64,000 nt of DNA from assembly GCF_005116645.1 (NCBI RefSeq), contig NZ_SWCM01000005.1, forward strand, positions 1-64,000, given 5' to 3'. The notes beneath the pieces were generated by a model. It was not told the DNA's origin, did not search any database, and was given only the letters and a program-made list of their open reading frames with translations. How positions within the stretch are numbered: the first letter of the stretch is position 1; every line of letters starts with the position of its first letter. Of the stretch, positions 26,249 through 36,029 are shown one piece after another. The position numbers and the translations under genes were made by a program. This stretch comes from Desulfopila sp. IMCC35006. Its GTDB lineage: Bacteria; Desulfobacterota; Desulfobulbia; Desulfobulbales; Desulfocapsaceae.

Positions 26249-27079
26249 ATGCCGGTACAAGTAAAGGACATTGTCGAAAGCCTGAATCAAGAGGCCCCCT
26301 TCAGCCTGGCTGAGGCATGGGACAACGTAGGACTCCTGGTCGGCGATCCGGACCAGGAAGTAACGGCTGTTCTTGCCGGACTTGACCCGACCAACAGGTT
26401 GGTGGAGGAAGCGATAGCCCTGGGTGCGAACACCATAATCACCCATCATCCGGTTATCTTCAAACCATTGCCGAACATCAATACCGCCGAACCCGGGGGC
26501 AGACTGCTGCAAAAGGCCCTTGCCGGTCAGATTGCCCTCATCGGCTGCCATACCAATTTCGACAGCGCCCGTGAGGGAGTCAGCGACTATCTTGCCCTCC
26601 AGCTTGGTCTTATCAACCTTTCCCCTCTTGTCTGTTCACCGGGCGACAATGCATCGGGCACAGGACTGGGACGCATCGGCTCGTATTCTTCCCCGCTCGC
26701 TGCAGTTGATTTTGTGGCGCGGATGCTGCGCGTACTGAATCTGCCAAGCGTGCAGATGGCCGGAACACTGCCGGCAAAGATCACCACGGTTGCCATCTGC
26801 GGCGGAAGCGGTTCAGATTTGGCCCCCCTGGCCTTTCAGCGCGGTGCAGACGTCTATCTCTCGGCCGAAATAAAACACAGTACAGCTTTGTGGGCCGTGG
26901 AAAACAATTTCTGTATTATCGACGGCACCCACTACGCAACAGAAAAGCCCGCGGTCGCCCTCCTGGTTAAAAAACTGCAGGAAGCCGGGGAACAAAAGAA
27001 CTGGAACATCAGAATTCTACAAACGCAAGACGAACATCCCCCTTTCGTTTTGCTGGATAAAACATACAACCCTCAATAA
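26249..27079 (+). CDS. Nif3-like dinuclear metal center protein
   Basis: 276 residues from the ATG at 26249. PFSLAEAWDNVGLLVGD, ITHHPVIFKPL, IGCHTNFDSAREGVSDYLA and the later ICGGSGSDL, YLSAEIKHST, DGTHYATEKPA match the Nif3/YbgI fold with His and Glu metal ligands. Some members are GTP cyclohydrolase-like, but the general function is unsettled. It is followed closely by a C4 zinc-ribbon coiled-coil gene, an association common in proteobacteria. Confidence 0.93.
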   Translation: MPVQVKDIVESLNQEAPFSLAEAWDNVGLLVGDPDQEVTAVLAGLDPTNRLVEEAIALGANTIITHHPVIFKPLPNINTAEPGGRLLQKALAGQIALIGCHTNFDSAREGVSDYLALQLGLINLSPLVCSPGDNASGTGLGRIGSYSSPLAAVDFVARMLRVLNLPSVQMAGTLPAKITTVAICGGSGSDLAPLAFQRGADVYLSAEIKHSTALWAVENNFCIIDGTHYATEKPAVALLVKKLQEAGEQKNWNIRILQTQDEHPPFVLLDKTYNPQ

Positions 27080-27113
27080 ATACCAGAGAAACACATTCCA
27101 TAGGAGAATCATC

Positions 27114-27836
27114 TTGAACGATATCTTAACCCAACTTGTTTCACTTCAGGCTATTGATCTGGAAATCGATCAAATCGACAATGCCATCAAGTCTGAACAG
27201 AGCGGACTCGACGAACGCATGTCCGCCCTGGCGAAAAGAGAGGCTTTCATTAACGAATTGCAGGAAATAATCAGCGCTCTGCAAAAGGAAAGCAAAACCC
27301 TTGAAGGTGAGATGGCCGACAAGATGGATCATGTCAGAGAGCGCCAGTCGAAAATGATGCAGGTGCAGACCGGTCGTGAGCAGACAGCCCTGCTGAAAGA
27401 AATCGAAGACGCCAAGAAAAGCGCCAAGGAAAACGAAGAAAAGATCATGACCATCATGGAGTCGATCGAAAAACATTCGGCGCAGATGGAAGAGGAAAAA
27501 AACCTGCTGAAAGGCGAGAAGAAACTGGTTACCGAAGAGACGAATAAAGTTCGGGCCAACATCGAGGCGATCAACAAGGGCAAAAAGAAAAAAGATCAGA
27601 TTCGCATTGACCAGGCCGGCAAGATAAAGAAATCGCTCCTGCGCAAATACGACACCCTGCGGCAGCATCGCAATGGGCTTGCGGTTATTAATGTGGTCGA
27701 TGGTGTCTGCCAGGGATGTTTTATGGCACTGCCGCCGCAACGCTATAATATGCTGCTCAAAGGCGACGAAATCTACGATTGCCCAACATGCCAGCGCTTG
27801 AATTATTATCTGCCGCCGGCCAAAGAAGAAAACTAA
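27114..27836 (+). CDS. C4-type zinc-ribbon coiled-coil protein
   Basis: 240 residues from a TTG start with AGGAGAATCATC upstream. Residues 1-175 are a long coiled coil rich in Lys and Glu; the end has CQGCFMALPP and CPTCQR, the C4 zinc ribbon of the zf-RING_7 family. The role is not established; a nucleic-acid or scaffold function is suggested by the fold. It lies between the Nif3 gene and rnpB. Confidence 0.88.
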   Translation: MNDILTQLVSLQAIDLEIDQIDNAIKSEQSGLDERMSALAKREAFINELQEIISALQKESKTLEGEMADKMDHVRERQSKMMQVQTGREQTALLKEIEDAKKSAKENEEKIMTIMESIEKHSAQMEEEKNLLKGEKKLVTEETNKVRANIEAINKGKKKKDQIRIDQAGKIKKSLLRKYDTLRQHRNGLAVINVVDGVCQGCFMALPPQRYNMLLKGDEIYDCPTCQRLNYYLPPAKEEN

Positions 27837-27886
27837 CCGTACGTTTTCGCTTTGACTTTTACGCGTTTCCCACTACATTAGCAAAC

Positions 27887-28242
27887 GGAGCGGGTGCATG
27901 ATCGCTCCGGTCTTACGACCGGAGAGGAAAGTCCGAACTCTACAGGGCAGGGTGGTTCGTAACGCGAACGCCGGGCGACCGGGGGAAAGTGCCACAGAAA
28001 ACAAACCGCCTGGATCCATCAGGTAAGGGTGAAACGGCGAGGCAAGAGCTCACCGCTTCCATGGTGACATGGGAGGCACGGCAAACCCCACCCAGAGCAA
28101 GACCAAATAGGGAGATGTTTGAGGGCGGCCCGTCCGAGATCTCCGGGTAGGTTGCAAGAGGTGTTGAGCGATCAACATCCCAGTGAAATGATCATGGCCC
28201 TTCACCGGGTACAGAATTCGGCTTATAGCCCGCTCCTTTTTT
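27887..28242 (+). ncRNA. rnpB: RNase P RNA (bacterial type A)
   Basis: About 350 nt. The ends GGAGCGGG (27887-27894) and CCCGCTCC (28229-28236) form P1, with a T run after it acting as terminator. The conserved core is visible: GAGAGGAAAGTCCGAACTC near the 5' end, GGGTGAAACGGCGAGG, CAGAGCAAGACCAAATAGG, and GGCTTATAG before P1 closes. It is the catalytic RNA of tRNA 5' processing. Confidence 0.97.
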
Positions 28243-28244
28243 AA

Positions 28245-29426
28245 ATGACACACTCAGCTGCAGCCATAATTCCCGCCGCCGGATTCGGCACCAGGATGCA
28301 CCTTGACCATCCGAAACAGTATCACCTGCTGGCAGGTGTACCGATTCTCGTCCATACCGTCCGTGCCTTTTTCAATCATGGCAGTATCAACCGTATCGTG
28401 GTCGTTGTTCCCGCCGACTTCATTGAACAGACCAATACATTATTTACCCGCCACCAGCTCAACAGCAGCAACCTGACAATAATAGCGGGTGGACGCCGGC
28501 GCCAGGATTCCGTCCGGGCCGGTCTTGAAACACTCGATAACGATATCGCAATCGTCCTGGTCCATGATGGCGCCAGGCCACTTGTCACCAGGGAAATCAT
28601 CGACAGATGTTATCTTGCCGCCATCCGGCATGGCGCCTGCATTGCCGCAGTGCCGGTAAAAGACACGATTAAAAGAGGTGACGACACCGGCAGGATTACC
28701 GCCACCATCGACCGGACATCCCTCTGGCAGGCACAGACCCCCCAGGCGGTCCGCAGGGAACTGCTGGAAAAAGCCTATCGCCAGAACGGCGATGCCGATG
28801 TCACCGACGAAGCGTCCCTTCTGGAAAAAGCGGCAATTCCGGTAACTCTCGTTGATGGTGCTGAAACCAACATTAAAATCACCCGGCCGGAGGACCTTCT
28901 CCTGGCTGAAAAAATAATGCACCAGGATCTGCTGCCCAAAATGCGTATCGGTCATGGCTATGATGCCCATCGTTTTACTCAAGACAGAAAACTTGTACTG
29001 GGCGGCATAACCGTCCCCCACAGTCATGGCCTGGCTGGACATTCCGATGCCGACGTGCTCACCCATGCCCTGTGCGACGCCCTCCTTGGCGCCCTTGGCT
29101 TAGGTGATATCGGCAGACATTTTCCTGATTCCGATCCAAGGTTTGCCGGCATTTATTCGATTACTCTGCTCGAACATATCGTCGCGCTGGCCGAGGAGCA
29201 CGGATACAACCTTGCCAATGCCGACATCACGGTCGTCTGCCAGGCGCCTCGCCTTGCACCCTACATTGACCAGATGAGAGAACTGCTTGCCCGCACCTGC
29301 AAAATCGCTCCCGGTGCTCTCAACATTAAAGCAACTACCACGGAAAAAATGGGTTTCACCGGAAGAAACGAGGGTATCAGCTGTCATGCCGTCGTTCTTC
29401 TTCAATCCCTCCAAAGCTCAGTCTAA
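28245..29426 (+). CDS. ispDF: Bifunctional IspD/IspF enzyme of the MEP isoprenoid pathway
   Basis: 393 residues. Residues 1-225 are 2-C-methyl-D-erythritol 4-phosphate cytidylyltransferase (AAAIIPAAGFGTRM, HPKQYHLLAG, VHDGARPLV, TNIKITRPEDL). Residues 230-390 are the 2,4-cyclodiphosphate synthase (RIGHGYDAHRF, GLAGHSDADVLTHALCDALLGA, FPDSD, TTTEKMGFTGRNEG). Fused genes are typical of several alpha-, delta- and epsilon-type lineages; IspE acts between the two steps and is not in the window. The start lies 8 nt after the rnpB stem, with no clear ribosome site. Confidence 0.95.
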   Translation: MTHSAAAIIPAAGFGTRMHLDHPKQYHLLAGVPILVHTVRAFFNHGSINRIVVVVPADFIEQTNTLFTRHQLNSSNLTIIAGGRRRQDSVRAGLETLDNDIAIVLVHDGARPLVTREIIDRCYLAAIRHGACIAAVPVKDTIKRGDDTGRITATIDRTSLWQAQTPQAVRRELLEKAYRQNGDADVTDEASLLEKAAIPVTLVDGAETNIKITRPEDLLLAEKIMHQDLLPKMRIGHGYDAHRFTQDRKLVLGGITVPHSHGLAGHSDADVLTHALCDALLGALGLGDIGRHFPDSDPRFAGIYSITLLEHIVALAEEHGYNLANADITVVCQAPRLAPYIDQMRELLARTCKIAPGALNIKATTTEKMGFTGRNEGISCHAVVLLQSLQSSV

Positions 29427-29453
29427 CAACGAAGATACCATAGAGGCTCTATC

Positions 29454-30605
29454 ATGACCATTGCCATAAACCGGGAGCGGCTGGCCGCTACCTTTGCAGA
29501 ATTATGTGAAATAAGCAGTCCTTTCAGAAAAGAAGGAGCCATCGCTGCCTATCTGAAAGATAAATTTGCTGCGCTGGGAGCCGATGAGGTTTTCGAAGAT
29601 AATTCAGCTGTCAAAACCGGCTCGGAGTCCGGCAACCTCATCGTCCGTTTTAACGGCAGCTTACCGGAACAGCAGGGGTTTTTCTTATCCTGTCATATGG
29701 ATACGGTTGAGCCCGCCGATGGCGTCAAGGTGGTGCGCACCGGTGATGTCTTCAGCAGCAAAGGAGACACAATACTTGGCGGTGACGACAAGAGTGGGAT
29801 TGCCGCCATTCTCGAGCTGCTTACCCTGCTGAAAGAACACAACACCCCGCATCCGATGCTGGAAATTATTGTCACCACCTGTGAGGAAATCGGCCTGCTT
29901 GGCGCCAAACATCTTGAATACGACCGGCTTTTGACCACCTATGGCTACGCGCTGGATTCATCCGGCATAGATCACGTCATTGTCGGAGCCCCGGCGGCCA
30001 ACAAGATCAAAGTGGAAATTAAAGGGTTGGCAGCGCACGCAGGCCTCTGCCCGGACGCGGGGATAAACGCTCTCACTCTGGCGGCTGAAGCCTTAAGCAG
30101 TCTGCGCATGGGCCGGCTAGACGAAGAATCAACCCGAAATTTCGGGGTCATCCAAGGCGGGGTGGCGACCAATATCGTCCCGGAACGGATCGTCTTACGG
30201 GGCGAAGTCCGCAGCCATTCCACCGACAAGCTGCATCGCTACACCAAAGAAATTTATGACACCTTTGAACAAACCGTGGCGCGCTGGCAGGGTGGTCCAG
30301 CCACTGGCGATAAGCGCCCGCTCGTCACTTTCGACATCATTGGTGATTATCCGGCACTGTCTCTTGCCGACGACACCCCGGTAATCAAGAGGATACGCAA
30401 GGCATCGGCAATGGCCGGGAAAAACCTGCAATACATCGTCGCCGGAGGTGGCAGCGACGCCAATATCTTCTGCGGTTATGGCCTGCCGACGGCTATCATC
30501 GCCACTGGCATGGATAAGGTACATACCCTTGAGGAGCAGCTTGATCTCAACGACCTGGTCCGCCTGACGGAAATTCTCCACGCCGTGGCCACAACTCCTT
30601 TTTAG
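29454..30605 (+). CDS. PepT-like M20 family metallopeptidase
   Basis: 383 residues. SCHMDTVEP supplies the first His and Asp of the dinuclear zinc site, GGDDKSG the bridging Asp, TCEEIGLLGA the catalytic Glu pair, and GGGSDANIF the later region with the final ligands near HTLEEQ. The dimerisation domain is near 185-290. It resembles the PepT-like subgroup rather than true PepT. It would trim peptides in the cytoplasm. The gene follows ispDF by 27 nt. Confidence 0.88.
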   Translation: MTIAINRERLAATFAELCEISSPFRKEGAIAAYLKDKFAALGADEVFEDNSAVKTGSESGNLIVRFNGSLPEQQGFFLSCHMDTVEPADGVKVVRTGDVFSSKGDTILGGDDKSGIAAILELLTLLKEHNTPHPMLEIIVTTCEEIGLLGAKHLEYDRLLTTYGYALDSSGIDHVIVGAPAANKIKVEIKGLAAHAGLCPDAGINALTLAAEALSSLRMGRLDEESTRNFGVIQGGVATNIVPERIVLRGEVRSHSTDKLHRYTKEIYDTFEQTVARWQGGPATGDKRPLVTFDIIGDYPALSLADDTPVIKRIRKASAMAGKNLQYIVAGGGSDANIFCGYGLPTAIIATGMDKVHTLEEQLDLNDLVRLTEILHAVATTPF

Positions 30606-30612
30606 TGACTTA

Positions 30613-30825
30613 GAAAGAATGTTCTTGTGCTTTCTACAAGTACATTCTTTCGTTAAGGAACTTATCCCCGTCAAGCGAGGACTAAACAGAGTCCCGCAAT
30701 GCTTTTAGGCGGGATTAGTGACCAATTATTAAACCTCTTGTGCTTTCTACAAGAACATTCTTTCGTTAAGGAACTTATCCCCCTGGGGTACTGCCAAGAG
30801 TCCCGCAAAGCCTTTGGGCGGGGTT
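30613..30825 (+). repeat. Tandem pair of ~105-bp structured repeats upstream of purF
   Basis: CTTGTGCTTTCTACAAG, then ACATTCTTTCGTTAAGGAAC and TTATCCCC, occur at 30624-30669 and 30737-30782 (offset 113). GAGTCCCGCAA...GGCGGG recurs at 30689 and 30798. Each unit can form two hairpins (CTTGT/ACAAG and CCCGC/GCGGG). The rest of the 519-bp gap before purF holds no gene. Confidence 0.7.
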
Positions 30826-31124
30826 AAATTGAAAGATTGCCACTAATTAGTCAAATTCCCAGTATCTTGAGCACATACAGCCTGTCCACTCGAACGATCG
30901 TCCGGCAAAGGGACTCGAAATATTTTATGCCTGTCGGCTTTGTTTCTTATTGAATTTCGGCAATACTTATTATAGGTTTCATTGTTTGGGTTACCGGAAG
31001 AAAGGCACAGAGGTTGTCACTTTGTGCCTTTCGCGGTTTTTGATGGCATTGTAACAGGCCTGATATTCAGGATTTTCACAATGTCATCTCTGCATCGAAA
31101 AAAACAACCTAGGACCAACTCCTG

Positions 31125-32561
31125 ATGTTACAACAACAAGCCGGAAAATTGTCAGACGGACGTCCCACCCACGAGTGCGGAGTCTGTGGTGTTTTTAACC
31201 ATCAAGACTCAGCCAAACTTACCTATTTCGGCCTCTATGCCTTACAGCACCGAGGGCAGGAAAGCGCCGGTATTGTCACGTCTGACGGGACCAAGGTGGC
31301 CATGCACAAAAACATGGGCCTCGTTCCGGAAATTTTTACCGAGGAGATCCTCCAGGGATTAAAAGGACATTTATCCATTGGCCATGTTCGATATTCTACC
31401 ACCGGGGCCTCAAATATCACCAACGCGCAACCGCTGATGGTTTCCCACAAGGGAACAACGCTGGCGGTTGCCCACAATGGCAATCTCGTTAATTCCATTG
31501 CCCTGCGCAATGCCATGGAAGAACAGGGGTCGATTTTTCAGACCACCATGGACAGCGAAGTGGTCCTGCACCTTATGGCCCGTTCCACCCATCTGGGCCT
31601 TGAAACTGCGCTGAAAAACACCTTCACCTCGCTGCAAGGAGCCTACTCGCTGCTGCTCATAACCGAGAAGACCATGATCGCGGTGCGCGATCCTGACGGG
31701 TTTCGACCACTGTGTCTCGGCAAATTAAAAAACGGCGGCTGTGGCCGCGCTGGCGGCTGGGTGGTCGCCTCCGAGACCTGCGCCCTTGATCTTATCGAGG
31801 CCGAATTTGTCCGGGAGATTGAACCGGGGGAAATTGTCATTTTTCAGGAGAGCGGCATCAGGTCGATCTTTCCCTGGCCGAAGCAGGACACCCATTTCTG
31901 TATTTTTGAACAGGTTTATTTCGCCAGGCCAGACTCGGAAATTTTTGGGATCAGCGTCTACCAGGCGAGAAAACGGATGGGTGAAATTCTGGCCAGGGAG
32001 GCAAAAATCGATGCCGATTTCGTCATGCCTTTTCCCGATTCGGGCAATTACGCGGCTATCGGCTATTCCCAGGCATCGGGTATCCCGCTGGAGATGGGAG
32101 TCATCCGCAACCATTATGTCGGGAGGACCTTTATTCAGCCGACCCAGTCGATGCGGGACTTCAATGTGAAGGTAAAACTCAATCCGGTTCGCTCTTTTCT
32201 TAAAGATAAAAGAGTTATCATCGTCGAGGATTCAATTATTCGGGGGACAACAGGAAAAAGCCGGGTAAGGGCCCTGCGCGAGGCCGGCGCCAAAGAAGTC
32301 CATATGGTGGTCAGTTGTCCGCCAACCCGACATGCCTGCTACTATGGCATCGATTTTCCAGACGTTAACCAGTTGATTGCCAATCAGAAAAAAATAGACG
32401 AGATTGCGCAATATCTCGGGCTGGACTCTCTGCACTACCTGAGCCTGGAAGGGCTTGTCAAGGCAACCGGGATGACGAAAAAGAATTTTTGTCTGGCCTG
32501 CTTTGACGGGGAATATCCGGTGGCACCGGATCGTACTTTTCGCAAGGATGCCTTAGGCTGA
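31125..32561 (+). CDS. purF: Amidophosphoribosyltransferase
   Basis: 478 residues. A short propeptide precedes the nucleophile Cys in HECGVCGVF; LQHRGQESAGI, GHVRYSTTG and HNGNLVN form the glutaminase domain, and VIIVEDSIIRGTTGKSRVRALREAGAKEVHM is the PRPP-binding loop of the transferase domain. The C-terminal CLACFDGEYPV carries a Cys typical of the Fe-S or Bacillus-type enzymes. It makes phosphoribosylamine in the first step of purine synthesis. Confidence 0.96.
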   Translation: MLQQQAGKLSDGRPTHECGVCGVFNHQDSAKLTYFGLYALQHRGQESAGIVTSDGTKVAMHKNMGLVPEIFTEEILQGLKGHLSIGHVRYSTTGASNITNAQPLMVSHKGTTLAVAHNGNLVNSIALRNAMEEQGSIFQTTMDSEVVLHLMARSTHLGLETALKNTFTSLQGAYSLLLITEKTMIAVRDPDGFRPLCLGKLKNGGCGRAGGWVVASETCALDLIEAEFVREIEPGEIVIFQESGIRSIFPWPKQDTHFCIFEQVYFARPDSEIFGISVYQARKRMGEILAREAKIDADFVMPFPDSGNYAAIGYSQASGIPLEMGVIRNHYVGRTFIQPTQSMRDFNVKVKLNPVRSFLKDKRVIIVEDSIIRGTTGKSRVRALREAGAKEVHMVVSCPPTRHACYYGIDFPDVNQLIANQKKIDEIAQYLGLDSLHYLSLEGLVKATGMTKKNFCLACFDGEYPVAPDRTFRKDALG

Positions 32562-32616
32562 AAGCTGTTCTCCTGCGCTGACGGGTGCTTTTCCAACGCA
32601 CCCGCAAAAGAGGTGA

Positions 32617-33513
32617 TCACACCCGCGCCACCACGCAGTTCTTGCCGGCATTTTTGGCATCGTACATGGCTTGATCTGCCCTTTCTCTGATGGCTGCTTC
32701 ATCCATTTCTCTCGGCAATTTAATGTTTCTTTTGCACGAGACAAGACCTATGGACAGGGTTGTTGTCCCAAAGCTCTGTTCAACAAAGCTGAGCAGAATG
32801 CGCTGGACTATCTCCGTACCCTGATTGGCGGTAGCCTGGGGCAGCAGGACGGCGAATTCATCTCCACCAAGCCTGAAACACATATCTACTTTATCTCTGG
32901 TGCATTCCCGCAAAATATCGGCGAGGTTGATAAGAACTTTATCCCCCTCCTGGTGACCATGCTCGTCGTTGTACTGCTTAAAATTATCGACATCAATAAT
33001 CGCCAGCATCAAGGGATAATTCTGCCGATGGGCCCGCTCCACCTCGTCGGAAAAACGTTGGTCAAACGCCCTTCTGTTCAGGATCGAAGTCAGCCCGTCC
33101 TGCATTGACAACCGCTCCAGCTCTCGCATCATGCTTCGCTCACGAACTGCTCGAGCCAGTTTTGCCTCAAGCTCCGCCTGATCTATCGGTTTTTTGATAA
33201 AATCAATGGCTCCGGCTTTTATTACCTCTGAATAACTGGCCTTTTCATGATAGCCAGTCGAGATAATAACATCCGTTTCCCGATAATTTTCAATGATATG
33301 GGCAAGCAGCTCCAGGCCGTCCATCCCCGGCATGACGATATCGGAGAAAACCAGATCGACTGCCGTCGATTTCAGTACGGCAATCGCCTCAACGCCATCA
33401 CCGGCAACCAGACAGTGGTAGCCAAGAGAGCTCACCAGGACACTCAGCGTCATGCGGACCAGCTCGTCGTCATCAACTATCAACACTACAACGGCATCTT
33501 TCTTTTCTTCCAT
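32617..33513 (-). CDS. Response regulator with GGDEF domain (diguanylate cyclase)
   Basis: 298 residues. Residues 8-125 are a receiver domain (VLIVDDDELVRM, phospho-Asp in FSDIVMPGMDG, and KKPI). Residues 135-298 are a GGDEF domain (DGLTSILNRRAFD, IDVDNFKQYND, RLGGDEFAVLLP intact, ADQAMYDAKNAGKNCV). It should make cyclic di-GMP on phosphorylation by an unlinked kinase. It converges with purF; a GGGTGC/GCACCC hairpin lies between them. Confidence 0.93.
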   Translation of the reverse strand: MEEKKDAVVVLIVDDDELVRMTLSVLVSSLGYHCLVAGDGVEAIAVLKSTAVDLVFSDIVMPGMDGLELLAHIIENYRETDVIISTGYHEKASYSEVIKAGAIDFIKKPIDQAELEAKLARAVRERSMMRELERLSMQDGLTSILNRRAFDQRFSDEVERAHRQNYPLMLAIIDVDNFKQYNDEHGHQEGDKVLINLADILRECTRDKVDMCFRLGGDEFAVLLPQATANQGTEIVQRILLSFVEQSFGTTTLSIGLVSCKRNIKLPREMDEAAIRERADQAMYDAKNAGKNCVVARV

Positions 33514-33811
33514 CTTATTCCGTCACGCATAGATAACGCATTATTATAAGCGGGTGCATCTCTGGCCTAATTTCAAATTTGTATGTCAAATTGTACCCAT
33601 AAAAACACATAAAGTCTAGACACCACTTCAATTGTATCACAAAAGTATCATACACGACAATCTAACATATATTAACTGTTCGATCTCATTATAGGTTATG
33701 TAAAATGAGAAAACATGATAAAATTATCGCAAGTGTCTGTTTTCCGGCAGGTCTATTTGTACAATTATTGCAGTCATTACGTAAATTGACAACACACCCC
33801 AGGCAATCAAT
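33514..33811. other. AT-rich divergent intergenic region
   Basis: Promoter region between the GGDEF regulator (minus) and the HD protein (plus). Nothing else is recognisable. Confidence 0.3.
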
Positions 33812-34708
33812 ATGGAAATGAAGAACCTGACCCACATCTTCGAGGGAAACTCTAACGGTACCCCTTTGGATGAAATTATTTTTCTTGCTGCAAAAATCTG
33901 TCCTTCCATCGATCTTGGGCTGATCCGGGAGGTAGACGACGACCTGACCGCGATTTTTTCTGAGTCATTTCTCCATTTCCCTGAAAATACCGTCCGATAC
34001 CATAACCTGCGTCACAGCCAAATGGTGGTATTGGCTTCCGCCCGTCTGTTCCATGGGCTCCATTGCAAGCATATCCACGTTTCGTCCGAAACCCTGTTCA
34101 AAGGTCTGCTTGCCGCCTATTTTCACGATACCGGGATGCTGCCCCAGGAACGTGACCAGGCGCATTCCGATGGGCAGGAAACGGTAAAACACGAAACACG
34201 ATCGATTCTCTTTCTTCAAAAATATGTGGCACAAAAGGGGTTTACCCAGGAAATTTTCCGAGACTGTGCGACAATCATCCGTTACACCGATCTGGACAGT
34301 GATCCGGCAACTTTTGACTATCACAGCCATGAGATCCAGCTTGCCGGCCAGGTTGTCGGGTCAGCGGATATTCTTGCTCAGATGGCCGACAGATATTATC
34401 TGGAGTGCCTGCCACTGCTCTTTGACGAACAGCAAGCCGGAGGCATAAATCGACATGATTCAGCCCGGGAACTCATGGAACATACGGAAAAGTTTTATCA
34501 CGAAGTGGTTTTAAAGCGGCTCTCCACCACCTTTTCCAATACATCGCAGGCGATGCAGACCCATTTTCGCGAGATGTATAAACTCGACAGGAATCTCTAT
34601 CTGGAAAACATTCATAAGAATATCAATTATCTTAAAAAAATTATTGCACAATGCGACAGCCCGGACTGCCTGAACCAGCGCCTGAAACGCAATCCCCCGA
34701 CTACTTAG
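33812..34708 (+). CDS. HD-domain phosphohydrolase-like protein
   Basis: 298 residues. YHNLRHSQMV gives His ligands, AYFHDTGM the HD doublet and TDLDSDP a later Asp, the metal site of the HD superfamily. The N-terminal 60 residues and the C-terminal helices are not recognised. It may act on a nucleotide; its place next to a diguanylate cyclase hints at signalling but proves nothing. The 3' end overlaps the convergent gene by 8 bp. Confidence 0.75.
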   Translation: MEMKNLTHIFEGNSNGTPLDEIIFLAAKICPSIDLGLIREVDDDLTAIFSESFLHFPENTVRYHNLRHSQMVVLASARLFHGLHCKHIHVSSETLFKGLLAAYFHDTGMLPQERDQAHSDGQETVKHETRSILFLQKYVAQKGFTQEIFRDCATIIRYTDLDSDPATFDYHSHEIQLAGQVVGSADILAQMADRYYLECLPLLFDEQQAGGINRHDSARELMEHTEKFYHEVVLKRLSTTFSNTSQAMQTHFREMYKLDRNLYLENIHKNINYLKKIIAQCDSPDCLNQRLKRNPPTT

Positions 34709-34904
34709 TACGAGGGTCCCGGCCCGTCTCAAACATCTCAAACAGATCGTAAAAAAGTTTGGTGACCGTGCTGAAATGGGTGGCCGACCCCGAACTGGCA
34801 TAGGCCTTGGTGAGCTCCATTGCTTTGGCGATACTCTCCCGGGAGTCCAGATTGTTGGGATCCTTGATGGCCTGCACCAGCCGTTTACCGATATCTTCTT
34901 CCAC
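34701..34904 (-). CDS. Small helical protein of unknown function
   Basis: 67 residues from a GTG start with GGAAAGGGG upstream. Mostly helical and charged (IGKRLVQAIKDPNNLDSRESIAKAMELTKAY is split by a Pro-Asn turn). It lies just after a zinc-ribbon gene on the same strand, so the two may form an operon. No family recognised. Confidence 0.55.
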   Translation of the reverse strand: MEEDIGKRLVQAIKDPNNLDSRESIAKAMELTKAYASSGSATHFSTVTKLFYDLFEMFETGRDPRTK

Positions 34905-34947
34905 TGCAGTCTTGCCCCTTTCCTGGATTTAAAAAACGACGTTAGCC

Positions 34948-35196
34948 TTAAGAATCAAGGTTTTTTCTGTTGCAGACGATACCGACCTTGCGATTGAGAT
35001 TCTCCAGGAATTTCGAAAGTTTCTTTTCGGCATTTCTGATCACGTTGGTGATTTTCACCTCGTCGAGAGCGCCAACTACTGTCCCGCAGGCAACACATTG
35101 AATAAGACAGAACTTCTGCCCGGTTTTTGTCGTAACGGGAACAGCTTCAAATTCGTGATATTCACATGTCGGGCATTTTGACCTGGCCATAGACAT
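34948..35196 (-). CDS. Small zinc-ribbon protein
   Basis: 82 residues. CPTC near residue 8 and CVACG near residue 35 form a rubredoxin-like or ribbon zinc knuckle, followed by a helical tail. It may be an adaptor or nucleic-acid binding protein; no further function can be read from sequence. Confidence 0.65.
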   Translation of the reverse strand: MSMARSKCPTCEYHEFEAVPVTTKTGQKFCLIQCVACGTVVGALDEVKITNVIRNAEKKLSKFLENLNRKVGIVCNRKNLDS

Positions 35197-35484
35197 ACCT
35201 CTTGATAGTTTTAAACACTCAGTCGTTTACCATAACGCTAAACAGGTACCTGTTCAAGGGCGACTTTTACACTATTAATAATCCATGCCTGCTGCATCAT
35301 CGGCTCAGCTCTCTGATTTTTATAAATAAAGATTGAAATATCAAATATTCGGTGCTACCATCAAAAACAACTTTTGTCAGTTAGGATTGAAAGAAACAGC
35401 TTAAAAGGCAATATTTATTTCCGCGTATCCTCCCGGTTGACGGGGAGATACATTTTATTCACAACCATCCAAAAGGAGATCCAC

Positions 35485-35904
35485 ATGAAAATCATTTTTC
35501 AACTACTGCTGGCACTGGCGTTGTGTACCGGAACTTTCACCACCCCATCGCACGCGGGAGACACGGACCCGCTGTTCATCAACTTGACCAGCAATGATGC
35601 ACATCGCGCGAATATGGCAATCACCTTTGGCAGCCAACAGCACGAACGCGGCCATGCATTAACAATTTTTCTCAATGACAAGGGGGTTCTGGTCGGCTCC
35701 ACGACCCAGTCCAAAACTTTCGCCCACCACCACAAAGCACTGACGGAGATCATGAGCAAGGGGGCCACAGTCCTGGTTTGCCCCATGTGTATGAAACACT
35801 TCGGGGTTAAAAAAGAGGATTTACTGCCAGGGTTGAAGGTTGGCAATCCTGAACTTACAGGCGGGGCCTTGTTTAAGGACAACACCAAGACACTCACCTG
35901 GTAA
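35485..35904 (+). CDS. Periplasmic DsrE-like protein
   Basis: 139 residues from the ATG at 35485, which follows AAAAGGAGATCCAC. A signal peptide (1-24, ending SHA) precedes a DsrE/F-like fold: PLFINLTSNDAHRANMAITFG, a central HALTIFLNDKGV, and TVLVCPMCMKHFG with two Cys. DsrE-type proteins handle sulfur transfer or peroxiredoxin-like chemistry; an exported version could act on periplasmic sulfur species. Confidence 0.8.
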   Translation: MKIIFQLLLALALCTGTFTTPSHAGDTDPLFINLTSNDAHRANMAITFGSQQHERGHALTIFLNDKGVLVGSTTQSKTFAHHHKALTEIMSKGATVLVCPMCMKHFGVKKEDLLPGLKVGNPELTGGALFKDNTKTLTW

Positions 35905-36029
35905 CAACCCTATACTGCTTCGTACCGGAAGATGTACGTGAGGGGACAGGCAACTGCTCTGGGTGTATTCTTCGGTAATTTTTACCGATTGACACCACAA
36001 ATAAACCACGATAACTAACGCATATTATT

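Noticed and set aside
27141-27740. 199-codon minus-strand frame opposite the zinc-ribbon gene
   Set aside because: Antisense of a Lys/Glu-rich coiled coil gives Phe/Leu-rich chance frames; no start signal.
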